Origin: Desulfobulbus oralis
Lineage (GTDB): Bacteria; Desulfobacterota; Desulfobulbia; Desulfobulbales; Desulfobulbaceae
Length of the DNA stretch: 64,000 nucleotides
Direction of reading: 5' to 3'
NCBI RefSeq assembly: GCF_002952055.1
Contig: NZ_CP021255.1
Span: 1,649,501 to 1,713,500 of the forward strand
The notes beneath the pieces are model-generated. The model made no database searches. It had not been told where the DNA came from and saw only the letters and a list, made by a program, of their open reading frames with translations. Of the stretch, positions 46,546 through 57,540 are shown in pieces. Both the position numbers and the translations under genes were made by a program. How positions within the stretch are numbered: the stretch's first letter is position 1; the number at the start of each line of letters is the position of its first letter.

Positions 46546-48390
46546 ATGCGCTGTTTTTCCTGGTTTTCTGCTGTTTTTTCGCCGAGACTGTCTGTTCTGA
46601 CCCTGGCTGTCTGTCTTGTTCTGCCTGCACCCGCCTTCTGCGTTGAAATTCCGGAGGAGCTGTTCCAGGCGGTGGAACATTTGGGCTCGCCTTTGTCGGT
46701 CCTCATGCCGCCTTTGAACCGCCTGTTTGAAGATGAGGAAGTCAGGAATCTGCGCAGAGCGGCGGAGCAGGGTGATGCATCTGCACAGACCAGCCTTGGC
46801 TGGATGTACATGTACGGCCAGGGCGTAGCGCAGAATGACAAAGAGGCCCTGAAGTGGTTTCGGTTGGCAGCGGCGCAGGGCTATGCCAATGGCCAGTACA
46901 ATGTGGGCCTTCTCTACATGATGGGCCGGGGCGTGCCGCAGAATTATGAAGAGGCCCTGAAGTGGTTTCGTCTGGCGGCAGCCCAGGGGCATGCGGCAGC
47001 GCAGCGGTCGGTGGGCTGGGCTTATCTCTTTGGCCAGGGGATCGAGCAGAACGACAAGGAGGCTGCAATCTGGTTTCGTAAGGGGGCTGTTCAGGGCTAT
47101 GCGGCGTCCCAGAACAATCTGGCTTTGCTGTATCAGGATGGCCGGGGTGTGCCACAGGATTACGCCCAGGCCATGGAATGGCTCCACCGGGCGGCGGCGC
47201 AGAACTATGCGCCTGCCCAGTACAACATAGGGCACGCCTATTGGTTCGGTAAGGGGGTGGCCAAGAATCCTGCCGAAGCGGCGGAGTGGTTCCGGAAAGC
47301 GGCGGAGCAGGGCGATGCCCAGGCCCAGTACAATTTGGGCTGGCTCTCTGCGTATGGCGAAGGTGTGCCGCAGGACGACAAAGAGGCCGCGAACTGGTTT
47401 CGCTTGGCAGCGGAACAGGGGTATACGCAGGCGCAGGTGGCGCTGGGTCGGGCCTACGCACGAGGGCAGGGCGTGGCTCGGGATGCCGCTCAGGCGGCCG
47501 AATGGTATCGCAGGGCGGCGGAGCAGGGGGATGTGAAGGCCCAGATTGAGCTGGGCGACCTGTACGCCAGGGGGCAGGGGCTCGAGAAGAGTGTCGGGCA
47601 GGCTCGCAGATGGTACCAGAAGGCGGCGGAGCAAGGCAATGCGAAGGCTCAGATCCGGCTGGGCGACCTGTATGCTCATGGATCGTGGCTCAGGAGGAGC
47701 AGCGGGCAGGCTCGCAGGTGGTACCAAAAGGCGGCGGAGCAGGGGGATGCGGAGGGGCAGTACGTGCTGGCCCGGTTCTACCTCGAGGGCAGGGGCCAGC
47801 CCAAAGATATCGATCTGGGGCTTTCGTGGCTGCGCAAGGCAGCGGCGCAGGAGTACGACGAGGCCTGCTTTCTGCTGGGCCGGATGTATGAGGAGGGCCA
47901 GGATATGAGCCAAAACAGTCAGCAGGCGGCGGAGTGGCTGCGTAAGGCCGCCCGCAAGGGGCATGTGGAAGCCATGCGTCGTTTGGGCCTGCTGTGCCTT
48001 GAAGGCAGGGGCCTGCCCCAGGATGACCGGGAAGCCTCCAAATGGTTGTACAGTGCCGCTGAGGAGGGCGATCAGGAGGCGGCACGTCTGCTGGAGCGGA
48101 TGCGGGCCGAGGGCCGGCAAATCTGGCGGCTGCAGGACGATCTGGAGACTATGGAGGAACGCCTGGAGATCGATACCCTGCACGAGATGGCAGCCCGGGG
48201 GCTGGCCGAAGCGCAGCGCGATCTGGGCATACGCTATCTCCAGGGCCGGGGCCTGCCCCGGGATGTCAGGAAGGGCCGGGACCTGCTTCGCCAGGCAGCG
48301 GATCAGGGTGATGCAGAAGCCAAAAAGCTCCTGCGCGGTCTAAAAACAGAAGTCCGCCAGGGGCAAAGCGTTCCGGCCGCGCTGCGCTAG
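46546..48390 (+). CDS. Secreted Sel1-repeat (SLR) protein 2, paralogue of protein 1
   Basis: The ATG at 46546 follows GGGAGGG and yields 614 residues with a signal peptide (SPRLSVLTLAVCLVLPAPAFC). There are about 15 Sel1 repeats, starting near residue 70 (ASAQTSLGWMYMYGQGV). Repeats 1-8 copy those of the previous gene almost word for word (46787-47345 against 44711-45270), while both ends diverge. Some late repeats carry an odd LRRSSGQARRWYQKAAE variant. The start is 24 bases after the first gene's stop, so both are probably one transcript. Confidence 0.88.
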   Translation: MRCFSWFSAVFSPRLSVLTLAVCLVLPAPAFCVEIPEELFQAVEHLGSPLSVLMPPLNRLFEDEEVRNLRRAAEQGDASAQTSLGWMYMYGQGVAQNDKEALKWFRLAAAQGYANGQYNVGLLYMMGRGVPQNYEEALKWFRLAAAQGHAAAQRSVGWAYLFGQGIEQNDKEAAIWFRKGAVQGYAASQNNLALLYQDGRGVPQDYAQAMEWLHRAAAQNYAPAQYNIGHAYWFGKGVAKNPAEAAEWFRKAAEQGDAQAQYNLGWLSAYGEGVPQDDKEAANWFRLAAEQGYTQAQVALGRAYARGQGVARDAAQAAEWYRRAAEQGDVKAQIELGDLYARGQGLEKSVGQARRWYQKAAEQGNAKAQIRLGDLYAHGSWLRRSSGQARRWYQKAAEQGDAEGQYVLARFYLEGRGQPKDIDLGLSWLRKAAAQEYDEACFLLGRMYEEGQDMSQNSQQAAEWLRKAARKGHVEAMRRLGLLCLEGRGLPQDDREASKWLYSAAEEGDQEAARLLERMRAEGRQIWRLQDDLETMEERLEIDTLHEMAARGLAEAQRDLGIRYLQGRGLPRDVRKGRDLLRQAADQGDAEAKKLLRGLKTEVRQGQSVPAALR

Positions 48391-48523
48391 GGTATGACCG
48401 GGTCTGGCCCGATACCGGGGCTGTGTGCCTCTATGCGCTGGTTGCCACCTTTGGGGTCAGGCCTTTCAGCCCCGCAGCAGGGCCCTCTGCCATCAACGAT
48501 GGCTGCGCCTCTCGGCCTCCTGT

Positions 48524-49603
48524 CTATGCGCGGTAGATGGGGGGCGGATGGGACGTGGCCTTGCCTGTTGCCGCCTGCGCCCGGGCCAGAGTCCGCAGGC
48601 CATATTCTCCTGCCCCGTGCAGGGCCGCCCTGCGATCGAGAATGAAATGCACCGGCACATGCTCAAGCAAAGATGAGGTGTGGTTTCTGGTGAAGATGCG
48701 CATGAAGCGGTCCTGCTGCAGAAATGGCTGCAGTTGCAGGGCAAAGCCGCCGCCCAGATAGAGCCCGCCCAGCGCCATGGTTTTCAGCACCAGATTGGCG
48801 GCTTCGTCGGCCAGAATGTCGCAGAGCAGGCGCATGGTGTGCATGGCCACGCCGCAGACCCGCTTGCCCTCCGCGGCCCGGCGGGCGGCCCCGACGATGA
48901 CCGGGGTCGGGTCTTCTGCCCTGGCCACCTCGCTGTCGAGCCACTCGGGCACGGTGTGCCGCCTGCCCATGAAGGCGAAGAGACTGGGCACCGCCCGACC
49001 GGAGCAGACATCCTCGAACGATACATGCGTCCGGCGCTGCAGCATGAACTGCAGCAACTGCATCTGTTCGTCGTTCTGGGGGGCAAAAGAGGCATGGCCG
49101 CCTTCCGATGCACAGGGCATGTATTTTTTGCCGCTGGGATGGGGAATGAGAAAGGCCTCGCCCAGACCGGTACCAGGGGCGATGACGGCCAGAACGCCCG
49201 GACTTTTGGGCACACCGCTGTTGATGGCGCCCAGGGCATGACTGGCCAGATAGGGTACGAACAGTGCGGTGGCCACCAGGTCGTTGATGAGGCACACCTG
49301 CGTGAAACCGTGGCGCTTTTCCAGCGTGCGGGCATCCAGTTGCCAGTGCAGGTTGGTCATAACCGCGGTATCGTCTGCCACCGGTCCGGCGATCCCGATG
49401 CAGGCATAGGGAGGCACCGGGCTGCCGGTGCCGAGAAACACGGCCAATACGTCGTCAAAGCAACTGAAGCTGCGGTTCTGGAAGCTTTCTTCCCGGATGG
49501 GCTCGCTGCCTGGCTGGTCCAGTGCCGAGCGGGGGTACAGACCCAGGGTGGTTTTGGTGGCCCCGATGTCTCCGGCCAGGAGCAATGCCTCAGAATGGCT
49601 CAT
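48524..49603 (-). CDS. glk: Glucokinase
   Basis: Glk phosphorylates glucose with ATP at the start of glycolysis. The 359-residue protein has the phosphate-1 motif LLAGDIGATKTTLGLY, the middle signature VCLINDLVATALFVPYL and the adenosine motif APGTGLGEAFLI, then GHASFAPQNDEQMQLL and a C-terminal GGLYLGGGFALQLQPFL. This is the ROK-independent Glk (Pfam Glucokinase) type, a bit longer than the E. coli enzyme (321) by a C-terminal tail. All catalytic motifs are intact. It is convergent with the Sel1 genes, with 133 bases between. Confidence 0.93.
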   Translation of the reverse strand: MSHSEALLLAGDIGATKTTLGLYPRSALDQPGSEPIREESFQNRSFSCFDDVLAVFLGTGSPVPPYACIGIAGPVADDTAVMTNLHWQLDARTLEKRHGFTQVCLINDLVATALFVPYLASHALGAINSGVPKSPGVLAVIAPGTGLGEAFLIPHPSGKKYMPCASEGGHASFAPQNDEQMQLLQFMLQRRTHVSFEDVCSGRAVPSLFAFMGRRHTVPEWLDSEVARAEDPTPVIVGAARRAAEGKRVCGVAMHTMRLLCDILADEAANLVLKTMALGGLYLGGGFALQLQPFLQQDRFMRIFTRNHTSSLLEHVPVHFILDRRAALHGAGEYGLRTLARAQAATGKATSHPPPIYRA

Positions 49604-49626
49604 GCCTGCCTCCCATGCAACATGCT

Positions 49627-50400
49627 TCAGTTTTCCCGCAGAAGACGGATGCCCCGGGCTTCGGTGCGGTTGTCGCCGCTGGCCGGATTTTCCGCGACAT
49701 GGAATTCAAAAACCCGATAGGGATCCTGAAAGTAGTGCGTGGGCATGGTGGCCTGCGAATGGTGAAAAAACACGCTTTCCGGATGCAGGCCGTCGTTGTC
49801 GCGACGATAGTAGCGGAAAAAGCCGAAGCCGCGATCCACGTTGTAGTTGGCGACCACCCCGCGCAGCCAGTCGCCCTCCTCTGGCGCGGTTTCGGGGATG
49901 GGCAGCAGGCCGGGGATGAGAAAGCCCGAAACGAAAGAATCCGCCGCTTCCCGGAGTTCCTTGGCCACGTTGTTGAAGCCGACGACTTCGACCCGGCAGC
50001 CCTGGTTTTGCAAAGCCGGCACCAAGCGCACAAAGTCGCTGTCGCCGGTCAAAAGGATGACCCGATCGGTATTTTTGGACTGGAGCAGGGCGTCAATGGC
50101 CAGATCCATGTCGGAATTGGCCTTGCACGTGACGTTGCCATCCTCGTCGGTGTAGCGGCGCACATATTTTTTGATGATGCGAAAACCGCACTGCCTAAGG
50201 ATGTTGTGGTAGGCGTAGGTTTTTTGCCGGTATTCCGTATCGGTTTTGATGCGTTCGTGATCTTCTGCGAGATAGCAGTTGGCCCGCAGCATGATGGAAT
50301 CGCCGCTGTTGGCGAGATCCACCAGGACATCGTAGCGCATGCCAAAGCCGCCGCTCATTTTGATATTTTCCGCGTCAACATAAATTGCTGTTTTAATCAT
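49627..50400 (-). CDS. NYN (LabA/PIN-like) RNase domain fused to a cold-shock-like domain
   Basis: Residues 1-150 form a NYN/PIN-type nuclease: acidic residues in AIYVDAENIK, ANSDMDLAIDALL and LLTGDSDFVRLVPAL are the expected metal ligands, and FNNVAKELREAAD follows, as in LabA. Residues about 175-257 form a beta-barrel resembling a cold-shock domain: GVVANYNVDRGFGFFRYY, VFFHHSQ and FEFHVAENPASGDNRTEA, close to the G-F-G-F-I and V-F-V-H-x-S RNA-binding motifs. The fusion suggests an endoribonuclease that binds RNA through its CSD. No neighbour explains its role. Confidence 0.88.
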   Translation of the reverse strand: MIKTAIYVDAENIKMSGGFGMRYDVLVDLANSGDSIMLRANCYLAEDHERIKTDTEYRQKTYAYHNILRQCGFRIIKKYVRRYTDEDGNVTCKANSDMDLAIDALLQSKNTDRVILLTGDSDFVRLVPALQNQGCRVEVVGFNNVAKELREAADSFVSGFLIPGLLPIPETAPEEGDWLRGVVANYNVDRGFGFFRYYRRDNDGLHPESVFFHHSQATMPTHYFQDPYRVFEFHVAENPASGDNRTEARGIRLLREN

Positions 50401-50706
50401 TGCTCTGTCCGTTTTTCTGAAATGTTCAGGATGATTTTTCTTTGTTGTTCAGGCAGTATTTCTCCTGTCCGTCTGGATCTGAAGCAGGTCAATGGGTTTT
50501 AGGTCAATCTGTTCGTCTCCAACTCCTTCATATTGATTTTTTACGCACAGTGATCAGTTTCACTACCTGGACTTATCTGCAATTCCTCAATCCAATGCAT
50601 GAATTTTAGCTATACTTCTGGGTGACCACAGTATTACATGCTGTGATTCGTCAGGCCGTTCATCTGCACTGTACCCGAAATACGCATTTTTCTGCCAGGA
50701 AAAGGC
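50401..50706 (-). other. Intergenic region between the NYN gene and the MGMT-like gene
   Basis: These 306 bases hold no gene. They are markedly more AT-rich than the flank to the left, marking the edge of the AT-rich patch. They should contain the promoter of the NYN gene, but no strong box pair stands out. Confidence 0.5.
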
Positions 50707-51015
50707 CTAACACTCCCACAAACAGGCCTTCAGATCGACGTGGCTGGCATCTTTGAAGGGCACGCCCTCGGCTTCCAGAAGGCGCTTTTGTTCCGGCCAT
50801 CCAGGCGCCAGACGACCGGCATGGTTGACCACCCGGTGGCACGGGTATCGCCCGAAATGTTCGGCCTGAGCCAGTACCAGCCCAACGAGGCGTGCATTTT
50901 TTTCCCGGCCAATGAGGCGGGCAATTTGCCCATAGGTTGCCGTTTGCCCCTCGGGAATTTCATCGACCACTGCCAGAATGGCATAGATCAGGTGCTGATC
51001 CAGTATCTGCCCCAT
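50707..51015 (-). CDS. Short MGMT/AGT-family DNA alkyltransferase-like protein
   Basis: The 102-residue protein is just the C-terminal, DNA-binding domain of O6-alkylguanine-DNA alkyltransferase: IPEGQTATYGQIARLIG (helix-turn-helix), NARLVGLVLA (arginine finger region) and the active-site PCHRVV with the acceptor cysteine. Atl proteins of this size have W or another residue instead of C; here the C is kept. It may repair small O6-alkyl lesions itself or flag lesions for excision. It follows an AlkD-like gene by 15 bases on the same strand, so the two form an alkylation-damage pair. Confidence 0.88.
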   Translation of the reverse strand: MGQILDQHLIYAILAVVDEIPEGQTATYGQIARLIGREKNARLVGLVLAQAEHFGRYPCHRVVNHAGRLAPGWPEQKRLLEAEGVPFKDASHVDLKACLWEC

Positions 51016-51030
51016 GGGCTGTATGGTGCC

Positions 51031-51689
51031 TCAGAGATATTTACCGGCTTCTCTGCAGCTCATCTTGTGCATAGAAGTCTGGTGGATTTGCAGGAAATTT
51101 CTGACCCAGGCAGGATTGGTTCTGGAAAAATCTCGCAGAGCCCAGCCGATAGCCTTATTGATAAAGCATTCATTACTGCCAAAATTATTCACGATAATGT
51201 TGGCAAGTAAGTCTGTATTGGTTTGCCCTTTCCTCCCGAGCTGATGCTCTATGGCCGCTCGTCTGACCCAAATATCAGAATCCACTGACCACTGCAGCAT
51301 CAACAGATTGGTTCTGGAATCATTTAGACCTATATACCCTATTATCTTGCATAGAGAATCAATGGTATCCCACCACTGCTTACCACGAACATACGCTTCA
51401 ATTTTTGGAATATCCGTAAATGTTAATAAGCTCTTCAATGCCAGCAGATAATCCGATACAAATATTGCAGCTCTCGGTATTCATCCTGCCAACACTCGTC
51501 CAGAAGAGGCCAATCAATACATCCATTTTGCCGCTCCTGCCTCAGAAAATCCTGATAGCAGCGCTTTCGCCCGGCCGCGGGCAGGCCATGAAACCGAAAG
51601 CGATGGCGCATGTATTGCGCCATTTGCCTGGCTTTATCCTCATCTGCATGTTCAGCAATCAGTTTTTTGATACTGTGATACCTGTCCAT
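51031..51689 (-). pseudogene. AlkD-like DNA alkylation repair protein, split by a frameshift
   Basis: Two frames, 51435-51689 and 51031-51438, together make one HEAT-like AlkD glycosylase of about 218 residues: RYHSIKKLIAEHADED and RFRFHGLPAAGRKRCYQDFL, then EAYVRGKQWWDTIDSLCKIIG, DIWVRRAAIEHQLGRKGQ, and FINKAIGWALRDFSRTNPAWV. The break is at the AAA run at 51460-51462 (+ strand). Adding one base there restores YFVSDYLLALKSLLTFTD in place of YLYRIICWH. Either a point deletion inactivated the gene or it is a sequencing error. AlkD family enzymes remove N3/N7-alkylpurines. Confidence 0.85.
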
Positions 51690-51862
51690 GGATGAGAGTC
51701 TATCAAATTTTCTAATTTTGCATTGATTTTACAGTATTTGCAACGAGTGACTTTCGATACTTTCAATATATGTAGATAATAATCTCTCAATGTCAATAAC
51801 TTTCTGCTTTATTTAATTTTACAAATCATCTCAGGTTTATATTTCTAATCATTAAATTCATT

Positions 51863-52990
51863 CTATCGCTCAGACATATATTTTTGTATTTCATTATAAT
51901 TCAATTTTCTTACCTGTGTATTTTCATATTCTCGATATACTGCAACAGTAAAAACAGGTTGCATAGATTTGCAGGTTTTTTCTTGATTCTTCTTAAGGTA
52001 TAACTGTAATTCTTCAATATCGGCAAAGATTTTATATGAGAGTCCTCCATTTTTACTGTGCAGCTCATAAATGCCGCATGGTTTTTTTCTGGTGAAATCA
52101 GCAGTGCGCAAGTATAATTTTGTGATTGCCAATGAGTTGAAAGGAAAATTCCATCGTTGTAATTTACGTTTGCTATCATGTTGAATGCAAATACAGCGTC
52201 CGCAAGTGCCACAAATATATTGTGTATGATTTTTCAGGCAATCCAATGGGTTTAATAGTGGTGTGATTCTGTGGTCGCCACTATAACATTCCTCACACTC
52301 TTTGAGAGTCAAAACAGTATCACCCATGCAGTTTGTACGCTGTTCAATGTCTGCACCACTCGTTTTCAATGGTTTTATCGCAGAACCTTCTTTGTTGCTG
52401 TTATATTCATTCAAAAGTTTTTTTGAATAAACTTTTTCATTTTTTGAGTCTCTAACTTTTTTCCAAAGGATAGCCGCAACTTTTAACTTATCAGGATAAT
52501 AATTGCTAGCTTCATCTAAGCAAAAGTCCTTTAGGAATTGATTCCATTGACAAGCTGAATTATCATACTTAGCATAGTCTGACTCACCATAATATACTTT
52601 CAGCATATCTTGAATTGTAAAGTTTAAATCATTTTCAGCTTTTACTTTTCGCCAAGCTGTTGCCATATCAGCATTAAATTTAAATGGATAAATACCTGTT
52701 ACAGCTGAAAAATACTCTCGAAATTTTTGGTTAAAGGAAAAACCACATTAAAGCAATGACGTATTTAAGGTTATCGCTTCGGTTTTATTTTTGTTTACTT
52801 TCCTTACAGACTTTTCTACTCTATTTCCCTTAAAATATTGTTCTATAATATGATTCAGCTCTTGTTTTGTACTTTTGTATTCTAATCCAAGAGATTTACA
52901 AATTCGCGAGAGTTCTTCTCGATACCAATAGTATCTGTTAAATTCTTCAAATGATTTTATCTCTCTAAAATCGGGTCTGCTCTCTTTCAT
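51863..52990 (-). pseudogene. SAP-domain (DUF6434-like) protein, interrupted by one in-frame TAA
   Basis: A single frame of 376 codons runs from 52990 to 51863 with only one stop, TAA at 52748-52750. The part before it (80 residues) is a SAP-like domain: FEEFNRYYWYREELSRICKSLG. The part after it reads CGFSFNQKFREYFSAVTG, then FNADMATAWRKVKAEND, which continues a DUF6434-type domain without a gap. A Cys-rich middle (LKECEECY, YICGTCGRCICIQHDSKRK) and an alpha/beta end follow. Codon use is AT-rich, unlike the surroundings, so the gene was probably acquired, perhaps from a Firmicute. The second part could still start at the ATG at 52666. Confidence 0.72.
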
Positions 52991-53220
52991 ATACTCACCT
53001 CCACAACTTTTAATTTACCACTCACTACTTCCACAAAAACCTCCCACCAAAATGATGGAAGGCTTTCTAAACAATTCACTTAAATTCAACAACTCCCTTT
53101 GGAGCCTACTTTTTAGACTTTTTAGTATCAAAATAGTATCACTGCAGAGTTTTTCACATCATTTCATTACTAAATAGCACTATTTTCAACGATTTCGAAA
53201 CAGAAACCTATTTATTACTG

Positions 53221-54771
53221 CTACTCCCACTCTATTGTTGCCGGCGGTTTCGAGGAAATGTCGTACACCACCCGGTTGACGCCGCGCACCTCGTTGATAA
53301 TGCGGTTGGAGATGCGTGCCAGTACTTCGTAGGGCAGCCGGGACCAGTCGGCGGTCATGGCATCCTTGCTGTCTACCGCGCGGAGCGCGATCACATGCTC
53401 ATAGGTGCGGCTGTCGCCCATGACCCCCACTGTCCGGATGGGCAGCAGAACGGCAAAGGACTGCCACACCTTGTCATACCAGCCTGTATTCTTTATCTCT
53501 TCGAGCACGATGGCATCTGCCAGGCGGAGCACGGCCAGACGCTCTGCCGTAATTTCTCCCATGATGCGGATGCCCAGGCCCGGCCCGGGGAAGGGCTGGC
53601 GGAGTATGGCCTCTTTTGGCAGGCCCAGTTCAAGGCCCAGCAGCCGTACTTCGTCCTTGAAAAGGTCGCGGAGCGGCTCTACCAGCTCAAGCCGCATCCG
53701 TTCGGGCAGGCCGCCCACGTTGTGGTGCGACTTGATGGGCGCCTTGCCGCGAAAGGTCACCGACTCGATCACGTCCGGATAGAGTGTGCCCTGGGCCAGA
53801 AAATGCACTTCGCCCAGTTTGTTGGCTTCCCGCTCGAAAATCTCGATAAAGCCATGGCCAATCTGCCTGCGTTTTTCCTCCGGACTGGTCACGCCCCTGA
53901 GGCGGCTCAGGAAAAAATCGCTGGCATCGATGTCCACGAGCGTCAATTCACTCTGGCTGCTGAAGAAACGGATGACCGCGTCGGACTCGCCGCTACGCAT
54001 CAGGCCGGTGTCCACGTGGATGCAGGTGAGCTGCTTGCCGACGGCCCGGTGCACCAGAGCCGCGGTCACCGAGGAATCCACCCCGCCGGACAGGGCGCAG
54101 ATGACCTTGCCCTGACCCACCCGGGCACGGATGGCCGCCACGGTCGTCTCGATGAAGGACTGTACCGTCCAGGATGGCTCGCAGCCGCAGATATTGAAAA
54201 TGAAATTTTTGAGAATGTCCGTGCCGATGGCGGTGTGCGCCACCTCCGGATGGAACTGCAGGGCAAAGAAGGGCTTTTCGGCATGCCCCAGGGCCGCTGC
54301 AGGCGAGTGAACGCTTGTGGCGCTGATCACAAAGCCGGGCGCCGGCGCTGTGATGCGGTCGCCATGGCTCATCCACACCTGGTGCCGGGATGGCTTCGGG
54401 GCCAGCCCGGCGAACAGGCGGTCCGGCCTTTGGATGGCCAGTTCGGCCTTGCCAAATTCCCTTTTTTCCGCGCTTTCAATCTGGCCGCCAAGCTGGTGCA
54501 TCATGAGCTGCGCGCCGTAGCAGATCCCCAGAATCGGCACACCCAGGGCAAAGATTCCGGGATCGCTGCTTGGGGCATCCCCATCGTAAACACTGGCCGG
54601 GCCGCCGGAAAGGACAATGCCTTTGGGCTGCATGGCCCTGAGGCGCTCCAGGGGCAGGGTATAGGGGTGAATTTCGCTGTACACCCGCTGCTCGCGGATA
54701 CGCCGGGCGATGAGCTGGGTGGTCTGGGATCCGAAGTCAAGAATGACGATTTTCTGGGGAGTTGCGCTCAT
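53221..54771 (-). CDS. guaA: GMP synthase (glutamine-hydrolysing)
   Basis: GuaA aminates XMP to GMP. The 516-residue protein has the class I amidotransferase domain with [19 protein letters not shown], the nucleophile in [11 protein letters not shown] and [10 protein letters not shown], then the ATP-pyrophosphatase domain with [16 protein letters not shown], the XMP-binding [39 protein letters not shown], and a C-terminal dimer domain ending [14 protein letters not shown]. All motifs are intact. It lies 12 bases downstream of guaB. Confidence 0.97.
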   Translation of the reverse strand: MSATPQKIVILDFGSQTTQLIARRIREQRVYSEIHPYTLPLERLRAMQPKGIVLSGGPASVYDGDAPSSDPGIFALGVPILGICYGAQLMMHQLGGQIESAEKREFGKAELAIQRPDRLFAGLAPKPSRHQVWMSHGDRITAPAPGFVISATSVHSPAAALGHAEKPFFALQFHPEVAHTAIGTDILKNFIFNICGCEPSWTVQSFIETTVAAIRARVGQGKVICALSGGVDSSVTAALVHRAVGKQLTCIHVDTGLMRSGESDAVIRFFSSQSELTLVDIDASDFFLSRLRGVTSPEEKRRQIGHGFIEIFEREANKLGEVHFLAQGTLYPDVIESVTFRGKAPIKSHHNVGGLPERMRLELVEPLRDLFKDEVRLLGLELGLPKEAILRQPFPGPGLGIRIMGEITAERLAVLRLADAIVLEEIKNTGWYDKVWQSFAVLLPIRTVGVMGDSRTYEHVIALRAVDSKDAMTADWSRLPYEVLARISNRIINEVRGVNRVVYDISSKPPATIEWE

Positions 54772-54783
54772 GCCTGTATCCTT

Positions 54784-56259
<1,476 letters not shown>

Positions 56260-56453
56260 TCAAAGTGCGGTAGGGCGGGCAAACAGCCTGATGCCGACTG
56301 CGGGCGGCGTACCGGCAAGGACGGAAGGTCTCAAATGAGGTCGCCTACAATAGCACGTTTGCCTGGAAAAGAAAACACCCGGAGCTTCCCCTTTCGCAGG
56401 CTTCGCGGTACAATTGTCCTACGCCCCGGCAGCAGCGGGGCAGGGAGCGAGGC

Positions 56454-57068
56454 ATGGCGAAAATATTGGCAATAAACCCGGACAATCCCCAGCCGAGGCT
56501 GATCGCGCAGGCGGCGGAACTGCTGCGCCTAGGCGCTGTGATCTGCTATCCGACCGATACCATGTACGGTATTGGCTGCGACATCTTCAACCAGAAGGCG
56601 GTCAAGCGCGTTTATCAGATCAAAGGCCGTCCCCGGGACAAACCCTTCAGTTTCATGTGTGCGTCATTGACCAATATCAGCCAATATGGCCACGTGAGCA
56701 ATACGGCCTACCGCCTCATGAAAAAATGCCTGCCCGGTCCCTACACCTTTGTCCTGCCCGGCAGCAAGCTGGTGCCCAGGATCATGCTCACCCGCCAGAA
56801 AACCGTGGGCATCCGTGTACCCGACTCGCCCATTTGTCAGGCGCTGCTGCAGGCTCTGGGCAACCCGGTGCTCAATACGAGTGCGCAGGTGAAGGATGAG
56901 GATGCGTGGCTGCGCTCCGCCTTTGACGTGGACGAGCATTTTGGCAGGCTGGTGGATCTGATTGTCGATGGGGGGGAACTGGCCCCCGAGCCTTCCACGG
57001 TGGTCTCTCTTCTGGATGACAGTCCGGAGATACTCCGCCAGGGCAAGGGCGACACCGCCCTGTTCTGA
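56454..57068 (+). CDS. YciO-type Sua5/YrdC family protein (threonylcarbamoyl-AMP synthase-like)
   Basis: The 204-residue YrdC-fold protein shows VICYPTDTMYGIGCDIFNQKAV, IKGRPRDKPFSFMC, CLPGPYTFVLPG and KTVGIRVPDSPICQALLQ. The wording (GCDIFN, then FSFMC and VSNTAYRLMKKCLPGPYTF) is closer to E. coli YciO than to TsaC. TsaC makes L-threonylcarbamoyl-AMP for t6A37 of tRNA; YciO is a less active or different relative. If no TsaC exists elsewhere, this protein may fill that role. It is a single gene with its own promoter and is convergent with ihfB. Confidence 0.88.
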   Translation: MAKILAINPDNPQPRLIAQAAELLRLGAVICYPTDTMYGIGCDIFNQKAVKRVYQIKGRPRDKPFSFMCASLTNISQYGHVSNTAYRLMKKCLPGPYTFVLPGSKLVPRIMLTRQKTVGIRVPDSPICQALLQALGNPVLNTSAQVKDEDAWLRSAFDVDEHFGRLVDLIVDGGELAPEPSTVVSLLDDSPEILRQGKGDTALF

Positions 57069-57087
57069 TCTGTGTGTCCTCAAAAGT

Positions 57088-57125
57088 AAAAAAGCCGGCA
57101 CCCATCGTATGGGGCCGGTTTTTTT
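57088..57125. terminator. Bidirectional rho-independent terminator
   Basis: AAAAAAGCCGGCACCCAT and ATGGGGCCGGTTTTTTT form a stem with A-tract and T-tract on either side, so it can stop transcripts from both the yciO-type gene (+) and the rpsA-ihfB operon (-). Confidence 0.85.
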
Positions 57126-57144
57126 ACCTAGACATGCCGCAGAA

Positions 57145-57435
57145 TCAGTCTTTGTCCTGCTGAATCAGCACTTCCTTGAGCGATTTGCCCATGGTGAAAT
57201 GGAGCGTCTTTCTTGCCGGTATGTGCATCATATTGCCGGTTTTAGGGTTCTTGGTCGTCCGTGGTCTGCGGGTTCTGACCGAAAAACTGCCAAAATTCCG
57301 GATTTCCACCCGACGGCCCGCAATGAGGGCACTGGCCATTTCCTCAAGGATAAGGTCCACGGCCAGTGCTATGTCCTGTTTGTAGTAATCACCAAGCTGC
57401 TGGGAAACGGAGTCAACCAGTTCTCGCTTTAACAT
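57145..57435 (-). CDS. IHF beta/HU-type DNA-bending protein
   Basis: The start ATG at 57435 (MLKRELVDSVSQQLG) gives 96 residues, the normal HU/IHF length. Features are the dimer helices (ALAVDLILEEMASALIAG), RVEIRNFGSFSVRTRRPRTT and the DNA-arm tip KNPKTGNMMHIPA, ending LHFTMGKSLKEVL. The place downstream of rpsA copies the rpsA-ihfB order of many Proteobacteria, which supports IHF beta over HU. No alpha partner is in the window. IHF bends DNA in replication, recombination and CRISPR adaptation in some systems. Confidence 0.88.
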   Translation of the reverse strand: MLKRELVDSVSQQLGDYYKQDIALAVDLILEEMASALIAGRRVEIRNFGSFSVRTRRPRTTKNPKTGNMMHIPARKTLHFTMGKSLKEVLIQQDKD

Positions 57436-57540
57436 ACTGTTTTCCTTTACAAGGAACGTAGCTGAACGAAATCTGCCTGCCCCCTGGCAGCGCAGCGACG
57501 CGTACATGGGGCAGGATGTCCTTGGAACGGTCGACGCTGT

